Source of the DNA: a virus
Strand: one strand, 5' to 3'
DNA: 34,119 nucleotides
IMG/VR virus record: IMGVR_UViG_3300027805_000045
Coordinates: 1 to 34,119 of that record
A program made the position numbers and the translations under genes. Below the pieces are notes generated by a model. The model had not been told where the DNA came from, searched no databases, and was given only the letters and a program-made list of their open reading frames with translations. Of the stretch, positions 21,814 to 31,346 are shown piece by piece (position 1 is the stretch's first letter; each line of letters starts with the position of its first letter).

Positions 21814-22187
21814 CGTACTATAAATGTATTATTTGGTTGATACGTAGTGTAGTTAAAGGAAGTAGCTTCATTTAATCTCATTATGCCTGTCTCCAATAAC
21901 GTAGTCGCATTGGCTGGGTTTGTATTCGTTGTAGAGGTTTGCTCATAAATAGCATACTCCCATTCCCCAGAATCATAGCCTTGGAAATAAGTATTCGTAG
22001 TTACGGAAAATTCATCGTATCGCTCTTTGTGAGCCGAGATATTAGCCGCTTGTAATAAAACAAAACTACGCACGATATTGCTACCCCTATGCGTAAATAC
22101 AAATAAATAATTAGGAGAAGCTAATGTTTGCTTTTCCTTGAGTGTGAATATAATAGTATTCGTTTGCCCTTTATTAAGATATATCAT
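21810..22187 (-). CDS. Structural-region protein, unknown role, 125 aa
   Basis: A beta-rich protein opening MIYLNKGQTNTIIFTL and containing YDSGEWEYAIYEQ. This layout occurs next to portal genes in phages of this phylum. A neck, head-decoration or tail role is possible. Its stop overlaps the portal start by 4 bp. Confidence 0.6.
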   Translation of the reverse strand: MIYLNKGQTNTIIFTLKEKQTLASPNYLFVFTHRGSNIVRSFVLLQAANISAHKERYDEFSVTTNTYFQGYDSGEWEYAIYEQTSTTNTNPANATTLLETGIMRLNEATSFNYTTYQPNNTFIVR

Positions 22188-22218
22188 ACAACTAAATAGA
22201 AATTCACTCGCATTTTAC

Positions 22219-22250
22219 CAAAAGAAAAAGCCACCCCTAAAGGGATGGCT
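22219..22250 (-). terminator. Intrinsic terminator after the tail tube gene
   Basis: In the leftward transcript AGCCATCCC (22250-22242) pairs with GGGGTGGCT (22237-22229) across a four-base loop, with one U-G pair, and is followed by TTTTTCTTT. This is a complete stem plus T-run 35 bases after the tail tube stop. It would limit transcription from the highly expressed capsid and tail-tube genes into the portal group. Confidence 0.8.
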
Positions 22251-22284
22251 CTAATCTACCTACCTATAACGAACTACGAAAGCC

Positions 22285-22797
22285 TTATGAGGTTAAACCT
22301 GCAATAATCCCGCTATTTACTTCGGGTGCAAGTTCTTTTTCTCCACCTGAGAAAGTAAGAGTGTAACCGCTTCTATCGCCTTGAGCCGTTCCAGTAGCGG
22401 CAGTACCGCCTGTTACATCTAAGCCAGTAAAGCGACCTAACAACCAATATTTGTCGTTAGCATCTTGCACTACTGCCATCAATGTATTTTTTGCCAACAA
22501 CAAGATTTCGTTTCTTGTGTTAGCTTGCAGTTTGTTAAGAACGATTGAAAGTTCTTGAGCATAAAACACAGTACCATTCTCAACAGAGGAAGTAATGGTT
22601 TCAGTCAAAGCACCTGTATTCTTAACCAACTCATATTTGTAGAATACCTTACCCGCTGACTTCGTGATAGCAGAAACGATACCAGAAGCCTCGGTTACTG
22701 AACTCACGTTTGCGTGAGCAATCAACCATACCGCTTTGATACCGCCTAAACTTTCGCGACAATCGAGTGTGTATCCTTGTGTTAAAGCACAAGCCAT
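22285..22797 (-). CDS. Major tail tube protein candidate, 170 aa
   Basis: Beta-rich with one central helix, a length typical of siphophage tube proteins. ESLGGIKAVWLI near the start and GYTLTFSGGEKELAPEV near the end resemble tail tube proteins of Bacteroidota phages. It is followed by a strong terminator and preceded by the capsid gene, consistent with high expression of a major virion part. A capsid decoration role is the alternative. Confidence 0.7.
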   Translation of the reverse strand: MACALTQGYTLDCRESLGGIKAVWLIAHANVSSVTEASGIVSAITKSAGKVFYKYELVKNTGALTETITSSVENGTVFYAQELSIVLNKLQANTRNEILLLAKNTLMAVVQDANDKYWLLGRFTGLDVTGGTAATGTAQGDRSGYTLTFSGGEKELAPEVNSGIIAGLTS

Positions 22798-22825
22798 TTT
22801 AATTATTTTTAAGAGTTATTAAAGA

Positions 22826-22851
22826 GTGGGTAACCCCGAAAGATTACCCAC
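22826..22851 (-). other. Stem-loop between capsid and tail tube genes
   Basis: GTGGGTAA and TTACCCAC form a perfect 8-bp stem with a 10-base loop, directly after the capsid stop. The T-run after it in the leftward direction is weak (TCTTTAAT), so it may be a partial terminator or an RNA-stabilising hairpin that sets the ratio of the two major proteins. Confidence 0.55.
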
Positions 22852-22858
22852 CTTTGAA

Positions 22859-23800
22859 TTAGATAATGAAAGAAGCAATCTCATCCAAGAAGGCTACGTT
22901 AACACCCATCTTGAACTCGCTTACGAAACGAACTTGGTCAGCCTCTTTGGCATAGAAAAGTTCGAATCTTTCTTCTTCGTTGAGCAGGTCGGTTCCGAGG
23001 AACATATTGCTCAAACGGATAGCATAAATCTTGTTTACACCATTCAATCCGGGAGTAGCTACAACCTTGATAGGTGTTCCGGGCAAGAAGAACTCGCTAT
23101 CGGCTTTACCATCGAAGGCATAGTTAAACATGTTAGCATTCTTCAGAGCAATAGTGTAAGTACGGAACACATCCTGACCGCACCAGATAGTCATATCATC
23201 TTTGCTTACTACTTGAGCAGGGATAGCCTTGTAAAGAGCATCGAAGATAGCAACTACGTTGGCAGTAGTGATAGAAGTGGCAGTACCACCATAATAGGTA
23301 GCATTGTTTGCTTCTACGGCAGAAGTACCAATCAGGGTAACCAAACCTTGGAATTTGTTAAGGTTTACGTTAGCTGAACCAGTAGCACCTTGCCACAGAG
23401 CAGTTTCCAATTGAGAAGCGATACGAGCAGCCTTCTTGTCGGTATAATCGGCAGCGAAAGCGATTGTGTCGTAACGACTTCCTTCGGGCAGAGCCTTCTG
23501 AAGATATTTAGCTTCAAGGTCTTTAGGGCAAAGAGATTCGTTAACTTTAATCTTACCAACAGTTACAGTGCGCTGAGTGAAAGTAGTAGAACCTGAGGCA
23601 TTGAAACCGCAAGTACCACCGCTTTGGAAAATCGCGTCAGTATCCATAATGTTGATGGTCTCGGCAGATTTTACACCTACCATTACGTTTCCTTGAGATT
23701 TAATCAAAGAAGCGGTTTTGCTTCCGAGAACGGAAGAAGTTACCAATAGAGCTTCGTTCTCTTTGGTATAATTTGCTAATGCTGAAACATCAAAAGCCAT
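22859..23800 (-). CDS. Major capsid protein, 313 aa
   Basis: Length and order of elements fit an HK97-fold capsid protein: an N-terminal arm with a helix (ALANYTKENEALLV), a beta-rich E-loop region (about 35-85), a long helix region with KKAARIASQLETALW (about 120-135), and a C-terminal domain ending in FKMGVNVAFLDEIAS. It follows the scaffold-like gene and a terminator/leader, and precedes a hairpin. No cleaved delta domain is obvious at the N-terminus, in line with a separate scaffold. Confidence 0.8.
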   Translation of the reverse strand: MAFDVSALANYTKENEALLVTSSVLGSKTASLIKSQGNVMVGVKSAETINIMDTDAIFQSGGTCGFNASGSTTFTQRTVTVGKIKVNESLCPKDLEAKYLQKALPEGSRYDTIAFAADYTDKKAARIASQLETALWQGATGSANVNLNKFQGLVTLIGTSAVEANNATYYGGTATSITTANVVAIFDALYKAIPAQVVSKDDMTIWCGQDVFRTYTIALKNANMFNYAFDGKADSEFFLPGTPIKVVATPGLNGVNKIYAIRLSNMFLGTDLLNEEERFELFYAKEADQVRFVSEFKMGVNVAFLDEIASFII

Positions 23801-23828
23801 TGTTATTAAATTTTAATTGTTTGAAAAA

Positions 23829-24380
23829 TTATTTCTTAGTGTACAAATTGAGAAAACGTGAAATCTTGTCGTTCTTGCTTTCAAAGTGCTTGTTAAAAAC
23901 CTCTTTAGGTTCGGTGGGTTGTACAGATGGAGTTTTAGTAAGTTCGATAACGACATCAGTTAGTTCTTGAATTGCTTTAGAGAACTTGTCTGCTTGTTCA
24001 GCCATCTTTACTTGTGCTTCATCTTTTTTCTTTCCGTAATCGGCAAGTTGTGCTTCCATTTCAGAAACTTTCTTCTTCAGGAGTTCAACTTCACTTACGG
24101 GTTCTTCAACAGGAACTTCGGGAGTTTCAATCTCTACGATAGTGGCATTTTCATCAAGAGTGATAACGATGCCATCAGCCAACGTATGCTCTCCAGCAGG
24201 TGCGGGAACTTCATTGCCAGCCTCATCTACGATAGAAACCTTACCGCCAAGTTCGAGTTTGTCAATCATTACTTTGGCTCCGCTTGCGAGAACATACTCG
24301 GCAAAGGAAGCGGCAACTACCTCGGGTTGAGCCTCGGCAAACATTGCTTTGATTTTCAAAAGTGCTTCTTGTGCAGTCAT
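23829..24380 (-). CDS. Scaffold-like protein, 183 aa
   Basis: The start at 24380 (MTAQEALLKIKAMFAE) is preferred over an upstream ATG that would add a hydrophobic stretch overlapping a terminator. The middle is acidic (TPEVPVEEPVSEVELL). A coiled coil follows (LLKKKVSEMEAQLADYGKKK and beyond), and the end is basic (KNDKISRFLNLYTKK), like many phage scaffolds whose basic tail binds the capsid shell. Its place between protease and capsid supports this. Confidence 0.7.
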   Translation of the reverse strand: MTAQEALLKIKAMFAEAQPEVVAASFAEYVLASGAKVMIDKLELGGKVSIVDEAGNEVPAPAGEHTLADGIVITLDENATIVEIETPEVPVEEPVSEVELLKKKVSEMEAQLADYGKKKDEAQVKMAEQADKFSKAIQELTDVVIELTKTPSVQPTEPKEVFNKHFESKNDKISRFLNLYTKK

Positions 24381-24428
24381 AAAAAATTTAACCATAAATA
24401 GTATAAAAGATTGTAAGTTACCACATAG

Positions 24429-24455
24429 AAAAAGGGGAGTGTAGAAACACCCCCC
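24429..24455 (-). terminator. Intrinsic terminator after the prohead protease gene
   Basis: In the leftward transcript GGGGGGTGT (24455-24447) pairs with ACACTCCCC (24442-24434) across a TTCT loop, with one G-U pair, followed by TTTTT. It lies between the protease stop and the scaffold start, so scaffold and capsid may have their own promoter or rely on read-through. Confidence 0.78.
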
Positions 24456-24482
24456 TTCAAACCTAAACAAACTATGAAAAAC

Positions 24483-25370
24483 CTAATCTATTTGATTTAA
24501 GATTTCTATAATATCGCTCATCATCTTTTCCTCTATTGATTGTGGCTTGGAGTAATTAAAGATACCTTCGACCGAAAAGCCTTTAACCTTGCCGTCTTTA
24601 ATCATGTTCCAAACTTCTTCATTCTCAACCTTAAAAGAACCAAACCAAGAACCTTCTTTAACATCTTCAAAGCCTTTCATTGGCTTGATTCCCCTTTTCT
24701 CATCTACTATCCAACTCTCAAACATCGTAACACCATCCATCACTTGACCGCTATCGTGCATCAAATTTACGTTGTTTTGGTAGCCTTTCTTAAAATACTT
24801 TTGAGCAATCTTTTTGATAGTGTCTTTAGTAAATACCACATAGTATTCTCCGTTTCCATCGTTTCTGTAAATAGGAGTGTCGGCTAACATCAAAGCACCC
24901 GTAATGATTCTTTCTTCTTCATCTTGAATAGCAAAACTTTGTCTTTCTATTTGATTTAACTTAGATTCTGCCCAACTCAAAGCACTTGCACCACCCCAAG
25001 CATCGTACATCAGTTGCCCGCAACCATCGCCATAGCCTTTAGAACTTTCGGCATTCTCTTTGTGTCTTGAAAGGAACGAATACATTCTTTTAATTGTTTC
25101 TACACTTATAGGCTCTCCGTTAGCTAATTGATTTGCCCTTTGCTTGCCTACGGGTGTGCCGCACGAACCCCACCCGTTTTCTTCTGCCCAATCTAAGGCA
25201 TTTTGTGCGTTATTCTTTACTGCATCAGGATAATCCGAGTATGAATCTTGAAAAGCTAAGAAGGCTTTATCAATAGCGGGTCTATCTACTAAGGCAACGA
25301 AATCTACTTCTACGTTGCTTTCTAAGTCTTCGACAATATCCAAACGATATATTGGTAATTCTTTTTCCAT
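24483..25370 (-). CDS. Prohead protease with helical insert, 295 aa
   Basis: The N-terminal strand region (VEVDFVALVDRPAID) and the C-terminal core match XkdF/U35-type capsid maturation proteases. H205 in NLMHDSG and S266 in KGFSVEGI are the likely catalytic pair. Residues about 44-138 are an insert rich in Trp and Gly (ALDWAEENGWGSCG, RMYSFLSRHKEN, YDAWGGASALSWAE), a domain I have seen in other phage protease-region proteins. It lies before the scaffold and capsid genes, as expected. The insert function is unknown. Confidence 0.75.
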   Translation of the reverse strand: MEKELPIYRLDIVEDLESNVEVDFVALVDRPAIDKAFLAFQDSYSDYPDAVKNNAQNALDWAEENGWGSCGTPVGKQRANQLANGEPISVETIKRMYSFLSRHKENAESSKGYGDGCGQLMYDAWGGASALSWAESKLNQIERQSFAIQDEEERIITGALMLADTPIYRNDGNGEYYVVFTKDTIKKIAQKYFKKGYQNNVNLMHDSGQVMDGVTMFESWIVDEKRGIKPMKGFEDVKEGSWFGSFKVENEEVWNMIKDGKVKGFSVEGIFNYSKPQSIEEKMMSDIIEILNQID

Positions 25371-25386
25371 AATACTAAATAGCTTT

Positions 25387-27333
25387 TTATCCTAATCTTG
25401 CCGCCCTATTAATTCTGCGGATTCTTTCTTGTGAATTAGTAACATCACTTTCAATTACATAGGCTCTATTTGTTGCGTTACCCATTTCTTGAATAGTGGT
25501 TGAATCTAATTGTGTTCTTGTATTTACTAATGGCGCAGAAGGTGCGATAGGCGCAGCGGCTTGTTGCCCGATAGCTTGTGTAGCACCCCCACCTCCAGGC
25601 ACTTTAACCGAAGCAATTTGCTTTACCCTCGCAATACCCGATAAGACCGCAGGTGCAGCCATCAAATAAGGATATGCAGGGTTAGCAATCGTTATGGGAC
25701 TCTTTGCGGCTTGCCTAAAGATAGTAGAAGCCGAAGTGAAGGTATCGATGGTTGCTTGTGCAATAGCCAAAGCCTTACCAGCGGCAGTATCTCTACCGAC
25801 TAAATCAGTCAATCCAGAAACAACACCGCTTACACTTTGAGCAAGTGCAATTTTATTTTGATACACTTCTTCATCTAATGCCATTTCAGCATTATCCAAT
25901 TCCTTCTTTCTTGCGAGGTATTGATTTCTATCGCTAATGCCTTTGTTGTAGTTTTCTTCGTTTATTCTTTGTTGTTCACTAATGGCTAATCTTCTAATCT
26001 CTAATTCTTGCGTTACATCGTTTTGTAGGTTTTGTAAATTGATTACCCTTAATTCATCAACCTTCTTTTGGAATGATGTTAATTGGTCGGTAGCAAGTTT
26101 GTCTTTTTCTTTAAGAAAGGTTTTATCAATCTCTTTATCAATCTCGTTTCTTTTCTTAATCCTTTCACGATTTGCTTCATCCGTAATTTGATTAAGTTCT
26201 CTTAGCCTTTCTTTGCGTTTCTTTTCTTCTTCTAATTCTTTTTCGGCTTCTTTTCTTCTATCCTCGGATGCTTTATCGGCTGCTTGCTTGTCTATGTTTT
26301 GGATGCTTAATTGAAAGCCTGCCCTTTGATTCTTGAGGTCTCCTAATTGCTTATCTAACTCTTGTAAAGTTTTCTCTCCTTCCTGTTCAACTTCTTCGGG
26401 GTCAAAAACTAAACTAGCAATACCACCAAAGAACTTTTCTTCTAATCCATAATCTTTGCCTAATGCTTTTCCTAATAAATCAACCCCCTTTAATACGGCA
26501 GTTATAGGAACAGAGATAAATTTAAGTATCCCCTCTAAGATTTCTTTATTGCGCTTAGATGCATCAATCTGCGCTTTTAGGGTTATTTTTTGTTGCTTAA
26601 TGTTTTCTTCGGTAGCCTTAATTACTTGGTCGGTCTGCTTTATCTTAATGTTTAATATCTCTTTCTCACTTTTACCTTGTAACTTTAAGATATTCTCCTG
26701 ACCGCCTATTGCAGATAATTTCTCCTTTTCTGCCTTTAGATTATCCTCTGTTTTCTTATTGAGTTCTTCTTGCTCGGCACTAACACCACTTACCGCACCT
26801 TTGATTTCATCCCAATAGGCAACGATAGTACCCAATGCCACAACAAGCAACCCAATACCCGTAGAACCAATAGCCGCCTTAATGCCCTTGAAAGCATCAA
26901 TGGCTACGGCTTTCATTTGCTTGAAAGAATCTATACCTTCTCCGATGGCTTGCAATCCTTGCGATAGAGCCATAGCGGATTGAACCTTTAATAAGGTTTT
27001 TTGTACGTTCTCGCTTTCAACACCTACCAATCCTAAAGCACCCTGTACGGCAGAGAAGCCACCAGCAACGGCAGACAATGAAGAACTAAATGCTCGGAAC
27101 TTAGCATCGGGATTAAAGGCATCGGTTAATGACTTAGCATCCCCAATGGCATCTTTCAATTCTGCGGCTCTCTTTGCTGCCGATACGGCTTGTTCTGATG
27201 TCGCACCAAACTTCTCTGATAACGCAGTTACCTCTGTTTGTGCTTCTCTTAATTGTTGTTTAAGTGAGCCTACCGATTTTGCGGCATCTCCACCATCTAC
27301 TTGTATTTTTAAGCCTACTATTTCTTGTGCCAT
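25387..27333 (-). CDS. Tail tape measure protein, 648 aa
   Basis: Long helical protein with coiled-coil stretches (about 15-70 and 340-450), hydrophobic segments (around GLLVVALGTIVAY and the ANPAYPYLMAAPAVLSGIA region) and an Ala/Gln-rich end. This is the usual layout of tape measure proteins, which set tail length and pass DNA and proteins into the cell. At about 1.5 angstrom per residue the tail would be near 100 nm. Its start overlaps the next tail gene's stop by 1 bp. Confidence 0.85.
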   Translation of the reverse strand: MAQEIVGLKIQVDGGDAAKSVGSLKQQLREAQTEVTALSEKFGATSEQAVSAAKRAAELKDAIGDAKSLTDAFNPDAKFRAFSSSLSAVAGGFSAVQGALGLVGVESENVQKTLLKVQSAMALSQGLQAIGEGIDSFKQMKAVAIDAFKGIKAAIGSTGIGLLVVALGTIVAYWDEIKGAVSGVSAEQEELNKKTEDNLKAEKEKLSAIGGQENILKLQGKSEKEILNIKIKQTDQVIKATEENIKQQKITLKAQIDASKRNKEILEGILKFISVPITAVLKGVDLLGKALGKDYGLEEKFFGGIASLVFDPEEVEQEGEKTLQELDKQLGDLKNQRAGFQLSIQNIDKQAADKASEDRRKEAEKELEEEKKRKERLRELNQITDEANRERIKKRNEIDKEIDKTFLKEKDKLATDQLTSFQKKVDELRVINLQNLQNDVTQELEIRRLAISEQQRINEENYNKGISDRNQYLARKKELDNAEMALDEEVYQNKIALAQSVSGVVSGLTDLVGRDTAAGKALAIAQATIDTFTSASTIFRQAAKSPITIANPAYPYLMAAPAVLSGIARVKQIASVKVPGGGGATQAIGQQAAAPIAPSAPLVNTRTQLDSTTIQEMGNATNRAYVIESDVTNSQERIRRINRAARLG

Positions 27334-29474
27334 TATGCGTATGTTAATTCAATTACTTTAAGAAATTCACACTTCGTAGAATCGGGAACCATAGGGTTAA
27401 AATCAATTACTTTATTCAATCTCCAAAGAGAACCATCAATGTAAATCAATCTTGAAAAATCTAATGAGAAGATGTCAGACAATTTCAAGTAAACATAACA
27501 GGTCAACAACTTACTATCCTTGTCGGTAATCTCTGCAACATAGGAACTCCAAAATGCGTTATACATATTTGCACTTGGATATTGATTGGGCAACGTAAAG
27601 TAAATCTCTTTTGGCACACCGAAATTCAAATCCGAGGTAGGTAAATCTGGATTATCTAAATGCCCACCCCATCCGTAGGTAGTTAAGGCAGCACCGACAT
27701 TACCGCCACCATTTCTGATATGCCAAGAAGAAACACCAGATATCTTACGAACTTGTAAGATTCGGATATTGCTTTCAACCTTATCTTCCGATTGCGTATT
27801 CTGCGTATTCGATAACTTGAAAATAGTAGAGAAGTGTTTATCCTCTCCTTGATATCCTACGACAACAGTGGGGCTAAAAATAACTTCAGCCACTTGCTTA
27901 TCGGTAGAAAATTCGAAGCCAGTATCTTCGATATAATCGCCATAGGTTTGGTTGTATCGCTTAGCATAATCTTCGTTATAGAAATCGTTATCGGATTTGT
28001 ACTTGTATTCAAAGTACCTTCCGTTCAATTCGCCCATCGGTGTTAGCTTGATGGCTTTTGCTCTATCAACTTTGTACGACCAATCTACGTTCTCAGCTAA
28101 GATATCATCCAATAATAATAAATCCGTATTGTCCACTAATAAGTTTTCTTCAAGGTCATTAACCTGCAAGAAGTTAGTGGTTGTTTGATAAAAGTCAACA
28201 TACGGCTCAATTATCAAATGCTTACCTCGCGTTGTATCTTCAACAATATAAAGGTTCATCATCTTCACAATAGAAGCAACAAAATCCTTTTGAAAGATAC
28301 CTTTTGGCAACGTATCGTTAATTGCTATCGTATCGCCATAACCGAGAGGCACTAATTGTGGGGTATTTGAAATAATAGACAACGAACCTTTTATTATGCT
28401 AACACCTAAACCACGTATATCCGTATTCATGTAAACGGATAAAGTATCGTTTTGTGTAAAGGTTTGGTTTGTTAGCTGAATGGTAAAAGAAAATAAATCC
28501 CCAGCATTCGGGCTGGCTGTATAGGTCGCTATCGGGTTTCCGTTCTTTCGTAAATCAAATATCAAAATAGTGCCTGTTTCTAAAACCTCGCCAGTAAGTT
28601 CCCAATTTATCGTTCCTGTAAATGGTGTTGCCGAAGCATAGGTAAACGTATCTTGTAGTGGGTTTATAGTAAAATTACCCAATGAAATTGGAGTCCAAGC
28701 TATCTCCCCAACATTTGTATAGGTTCTTACAGTTGCGGCTGCATCTAATCCCGTTGTGGTGCTTTTCTTAACATCCTTTTGGTTATTAGGAATGACTAAC
28801 CTTTTGAAGAAGTTAGTATTAAAGAAGTTGCTTTCATAAGTGTAGCCAGCATTCGTGATAATCTTATCTAAATATTCCCTAACAAACATGGCAGGTCTAA
28901 AAGCCGAGAAATGCCAATTCTTTTTATTTGAGTGAGATACTTGCCCGTAATCAATTAAAGGATAGAAGTAGCCCATGCCAGAGGCAGTCGTACCGCTTGC
29001 TTGTTCCCACGAAGTAACGATATTCGTATAGTTCCACGCATGGTTGTATTGTGAGAAATCTAAATCTTCGAGTTTCTTTGTTCCGACTGCATTAACAAAA
29101 CCACCGAGTTCGCCAAATACGACACATTCGTATTCTATCGTTCCCTTATCTATTGTGATTTCTATTAGGCGAAGTACACCTTTGAAGATTTGTATTTTGT
29201 CTATATAAATAACACAACTTGCTGCTTTGCTTGCGTTGAAGTTGTAACCCACGTTTGTTTCGGTGTCGTTATAGAAGTTAGCACTACCGAACTCGAATAT
29301 GTGACCGAATAGTTTGTTGTTAACCGCATTGCCAGGAAGGATTATGGTTTTAGAAAAGTTAGTATTGCGAGCAGCAAAATCTTGTATATCATCAATAGCA
29401 TAAGTAAACTCTGATGATAAATCTTGGCTTAAATCTAATCTATTATTCTCTAAATATATTTCGCTTGATATCAT
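27333..29474 (-). CDS. Tail tip/baseplate-like structural protein, 713 aa
   Basis: A large beta-rich protein with no enzymatic motif. The N-terminal part (ISSEIYLENNRLDLSQD, then FSKTIILPGNAVNN) is typical of proteins that follow the tape measure in Bacteroidota phages, where tail-tip parts are expected. Middle regions are Thr- and Tyr-rich; the C-terminus has YPSANMYNAFWSSYVAEI. It overlaps the next tail gene by 4 bp and probably forms part of the distal tail. Confidence 0.65.
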   Translation of the reverse strand: MISSEIYLENNRLDLSQDLSSEFTYAIDDIQDFAARNTNFSKTIILPGNAVNNKLFGHIFEFGSANFYNDTETNVGYNFNASKAASCVIYIDKIQIFKGVLRLIEITIDKGTIEYECVVFGELGGFVNAVGTKKLEDLDFSQYNHAWNYTNIVTSWEQASGTTASGMGYFYPLIDYGQVSHSNKKNWHFSAFRPAMFVREYLDKIITNAGYTYESNFFNTNFFKRLVIPNNQKDVKKSTTTGLDAAATVRTYTNVGEIAWTPISLGNFTINPLQDTFTYASATPFTGTINWELTGEVLETGTILIFDLRKNGNPIATYTASPNAGDLFSFTIQLTNQTFTQNDTLSVYMNTDIRGLGVSIIKGSLSIISNTPQLVPLGYGDTIAINDTLPKGIFQKDFVASIVKMMNLYIVEDTTRGKHLIIEPYVDFYQTTTNFLQVNDLEENLLVDNTDLLLLDDILAENVDWSYKVDRAKAIKLTPMGELNGRYFEYKYKSDNDFYNEDYAKRYNQTYGDYIEDTGFEFSTDKQVAEVIFSPTVVVGYQGEDKHFSTIFKLSNTQNTQSEDKVESNIRILQVRKISGVSSWHIRNGGGNVGAALTTYGWGGHLDNPDLPTSDLNFGVPKEIYFTLPNQYPSANMYNAFWSSYVAEITDKDSKLLTCYVYLKLSDIFSLDFSRLIYIDGSLWRLNKVIDFNPMVPDSTKCEFLKVIELTYA

Positions 29475-30679
29475 CGGTATTGTGAGTTAAGCTGGAATGC
29501 TAAATCAATATCCAATTCTAAGTTAAAGGTCTTGTCGGCAAATCGTTTCTTCTCTGTCCAATTCGCAGTAGAAATGTTGATAGGGATAAACTGCCCGTTT
29601 CTTTCCATATACACTTCGGGAGAAGCAATCAACTCTTTAAGCCAGTTGTAATCGGTTACGTTTATCCAATCACTGGTTAACTTATAGGTTAACTTTTGTT
29701 GCGTAGTAAAAGGTATTGTACCACCATATAAGCGACCATAAGAATCAACCATATCCATTGCGGTTGTCGCGGATTCGTATTCATATTGCAATCGCTGAAA
29801 GGATTTGCGCTCCACATTTCTTGTCTGTCTATTTACTAAAGTAAAATGAAATGTCTCATATCCACCGACTGCGTTTAAGAAGTGCAATGGGATGGTATCG
29901 TATTGCGTGCAAGATATGTTAACACGCATCGTATCGGTTTGAACACCATTTATCTTAATGCGAGCATCGTAATACTTGGTAGTTGAATTGATTATCGTTG
30001 TGCCTATGTAATTGTTCAAAGCGCGAGGCGAGATATCTACTAAGGCAAAATCCTTCCATGAGGTAGATGAGCCAGTAGATACGGTTGTTGTTGAGCCGTT
30101 GAATACCGCTACATCTATTGATAAGTTTTTAGTTGTATTCTCGGCATCGCTAAGAAACGAAGTATAAAGAGTACCCGTAGTTAATAAACTTTGCGGGAAC
30201 TGAACTTGCGTTTTATCTCTATTAGTTAAGTAGAAACCTGTATAAGAACTATCGTATCGTGATGGGGATAAATAGGCATCTGAGGTAGGATTGTATAAAT
30301 AATCCAATACATAGTTGTACCCAAACGAACTTTGTTCTTCTAAGTTGGTATATGTAACACCCCCGTATTCTTCTCCAAACTTTAATTCGTATTCAACATA
30401 CACATCCGTTCCTGTATAGGGAAACGCACTATAAGAAGAAATGTTAGGCTTGAAATAAGATGCCCAATAGTTTCTTACTATTGGTGCTACGTTGAATACT
30501 CCCTTTGATGATACGGGTTGAGGAAAGGATTTGAGCCTTGCCACGAGGTTGTTGTTTACATACACATCACACACATATTTGAAGTTTGTTTGTGCGGTGT
30601 TTGTTGAACCTACTACAAACCATAACCCAGCATGAAGGGAACTATAATTTGCTGGTGTGCTATTTATTGTTATTGCCAT
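29471..30679 (-). CDS. Tail structural protein, 402 aa
   Basis: Beta-rich, with a start (MAITINSTPANYSSLHAGLWFV) and a C-terminal tail-fibre-attachment-like segment (FNLELDIDLAFQLNSQ). No enzymatic motif is seen. Its place between the HK97-gp10-like gene and the 713-residue protein points to a distal tail or tail-tube-end role. It overlaps both neighbours. Confidence 0.6.
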   Translation of the reverse strand: MAITINSTPANYSSLHAGLWFVVGSTNTAQTNFKYVCDVYVNNNLVARLKSFPQPVSSKGVFNVAPIVRNYWASYFKPNISSYSAFPYTGTDVYVEYELKFGEEYGGVTYTNLEEQSSFGYNYVLDYLYNPTSDAYLSPSRYDSSYTGFYLTNRDKTQVQFPQSLLTTGTLYTSFLSDAENTTKNLSIDVAVFNGSTTTVSTGSSTSWKDFALVDISPRALNNYIGTTIINSTTKYYDARIKINGVQTDTMRVNISCTQYDTIPLHFLNAVGGYETFHFTLVNRQTRNVERKSFQRLQYEYESATTAMDMVDSYGRLYGGTIPFTTQQKLTYKLTSDWINVTDYNWLKELIASPEVYMERNGQFIPINISTANWTEKKRFADKTFNLELDIDLAFQLNSQYR

Positions 30680-31346
30680 CTTGTCTTATGTTTACTTGTA
30701 TTTCTTTTCCTACAACCTTTGCTATCAACTTATTAAAGTTGCTGCCGAAGTATTTTTGTACTGCGTTATCGAAGTAACCTGTCTTTTTCAATCCTCTACG
30801 TTTAATATTTATTGAGGTTGCGTATGCTAATGATTTAAGCCTATCAGCCTCGTTGGTTACTTTAAGTAGCTTTTTCCTCTTTCGTTGTAATGCGGATAGA
30901 TTCTTTTTTTGTGTTTCCCTTCTTCCGAAGCCTGCGTTTCTTCTATACCATTTAGCAATAGCAAGTTGCATTGCAAAACTCGGTCTATCGTTTTGAAACC
31001 TATAAGGGGAATCTCTATTTATTGATTTGCTTTCATCATACCCCTTTACACCCTTATTCACGAAGTCGTAATATTTAGCGGCTGCACTTTCCGCTGGGTA
31101 ACCAATACTTATGCTTGAGCCATCCCATTCGGATTGTGTGATATCAGTAGCTAACGCACCTGTATCAATCTTACCCGCTTTCTCAAGATTCTCTTGTACT
31201 TGCTTAATGAACTCGCCTACAACTTCCCCTATTGCCTTTTCTAATCCCTTTAGGTCTTGTACTCGTGTAAATAATTCTTTGCTTTCCCCTAATGTATCAA
31301 GGAAAGCTAATATCTCATTTTGTAATTGGCTAATGCTTTTTGCCAT
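30660..31346 (-). CDS. HK97 gp10-like tail component candidate, 228 aa
   Basis: The middle has a GKIDTGALATDITQSEWDG segment that resembles the conserved turn of HK97 gp10-type proteins, with helices before it and a basic C-terminal half (RKRKKLLKVTNEADRLK). Such proteins sit at the head-tail joint or tail end. It overlaps the frameshifted chaperone end by 17 bp and the next tail gene by 20 bp. It is longer than typical gp10 (about 130), so the extra basic part is unexplained. Confidence 0.55.
   Translation of the reverse strand: MAKSISQLQNEILAFLDTLGESKELFTRVQDLKGLEKAIGEVVGEFIKQVQENLEKAGKIDTGALATDITQSEWDGSSISIGYPAESAAAKYYDFVNKGVKGYDESKSINRDSPYRFQNDRPSFAMQLAIAKWYRRNAGFGRRETQKKNLSALQRKRKKLLKVTNEADRLKSLAYATSINIKRRGLKKTGYFDNAVQKYFGSNFNKLIAKVVGKEIQVNIRQDGNNNK

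Noticed and set aside
22826-23377. A 183-residue open frame on the plus strand
   Set aside because: It lies antisense to the capsid gene, has a low-pattern translation, and sits in a region where all real genes are leftward.
24458-24465. TAGGTTTG on the leftward strand as a promoter for scaffold and capsid
   Set aside because: The octamer fits, but the transcript would begin inside the terminator hairpin at 24434-24455, and no upstream element at the right distance is clear.
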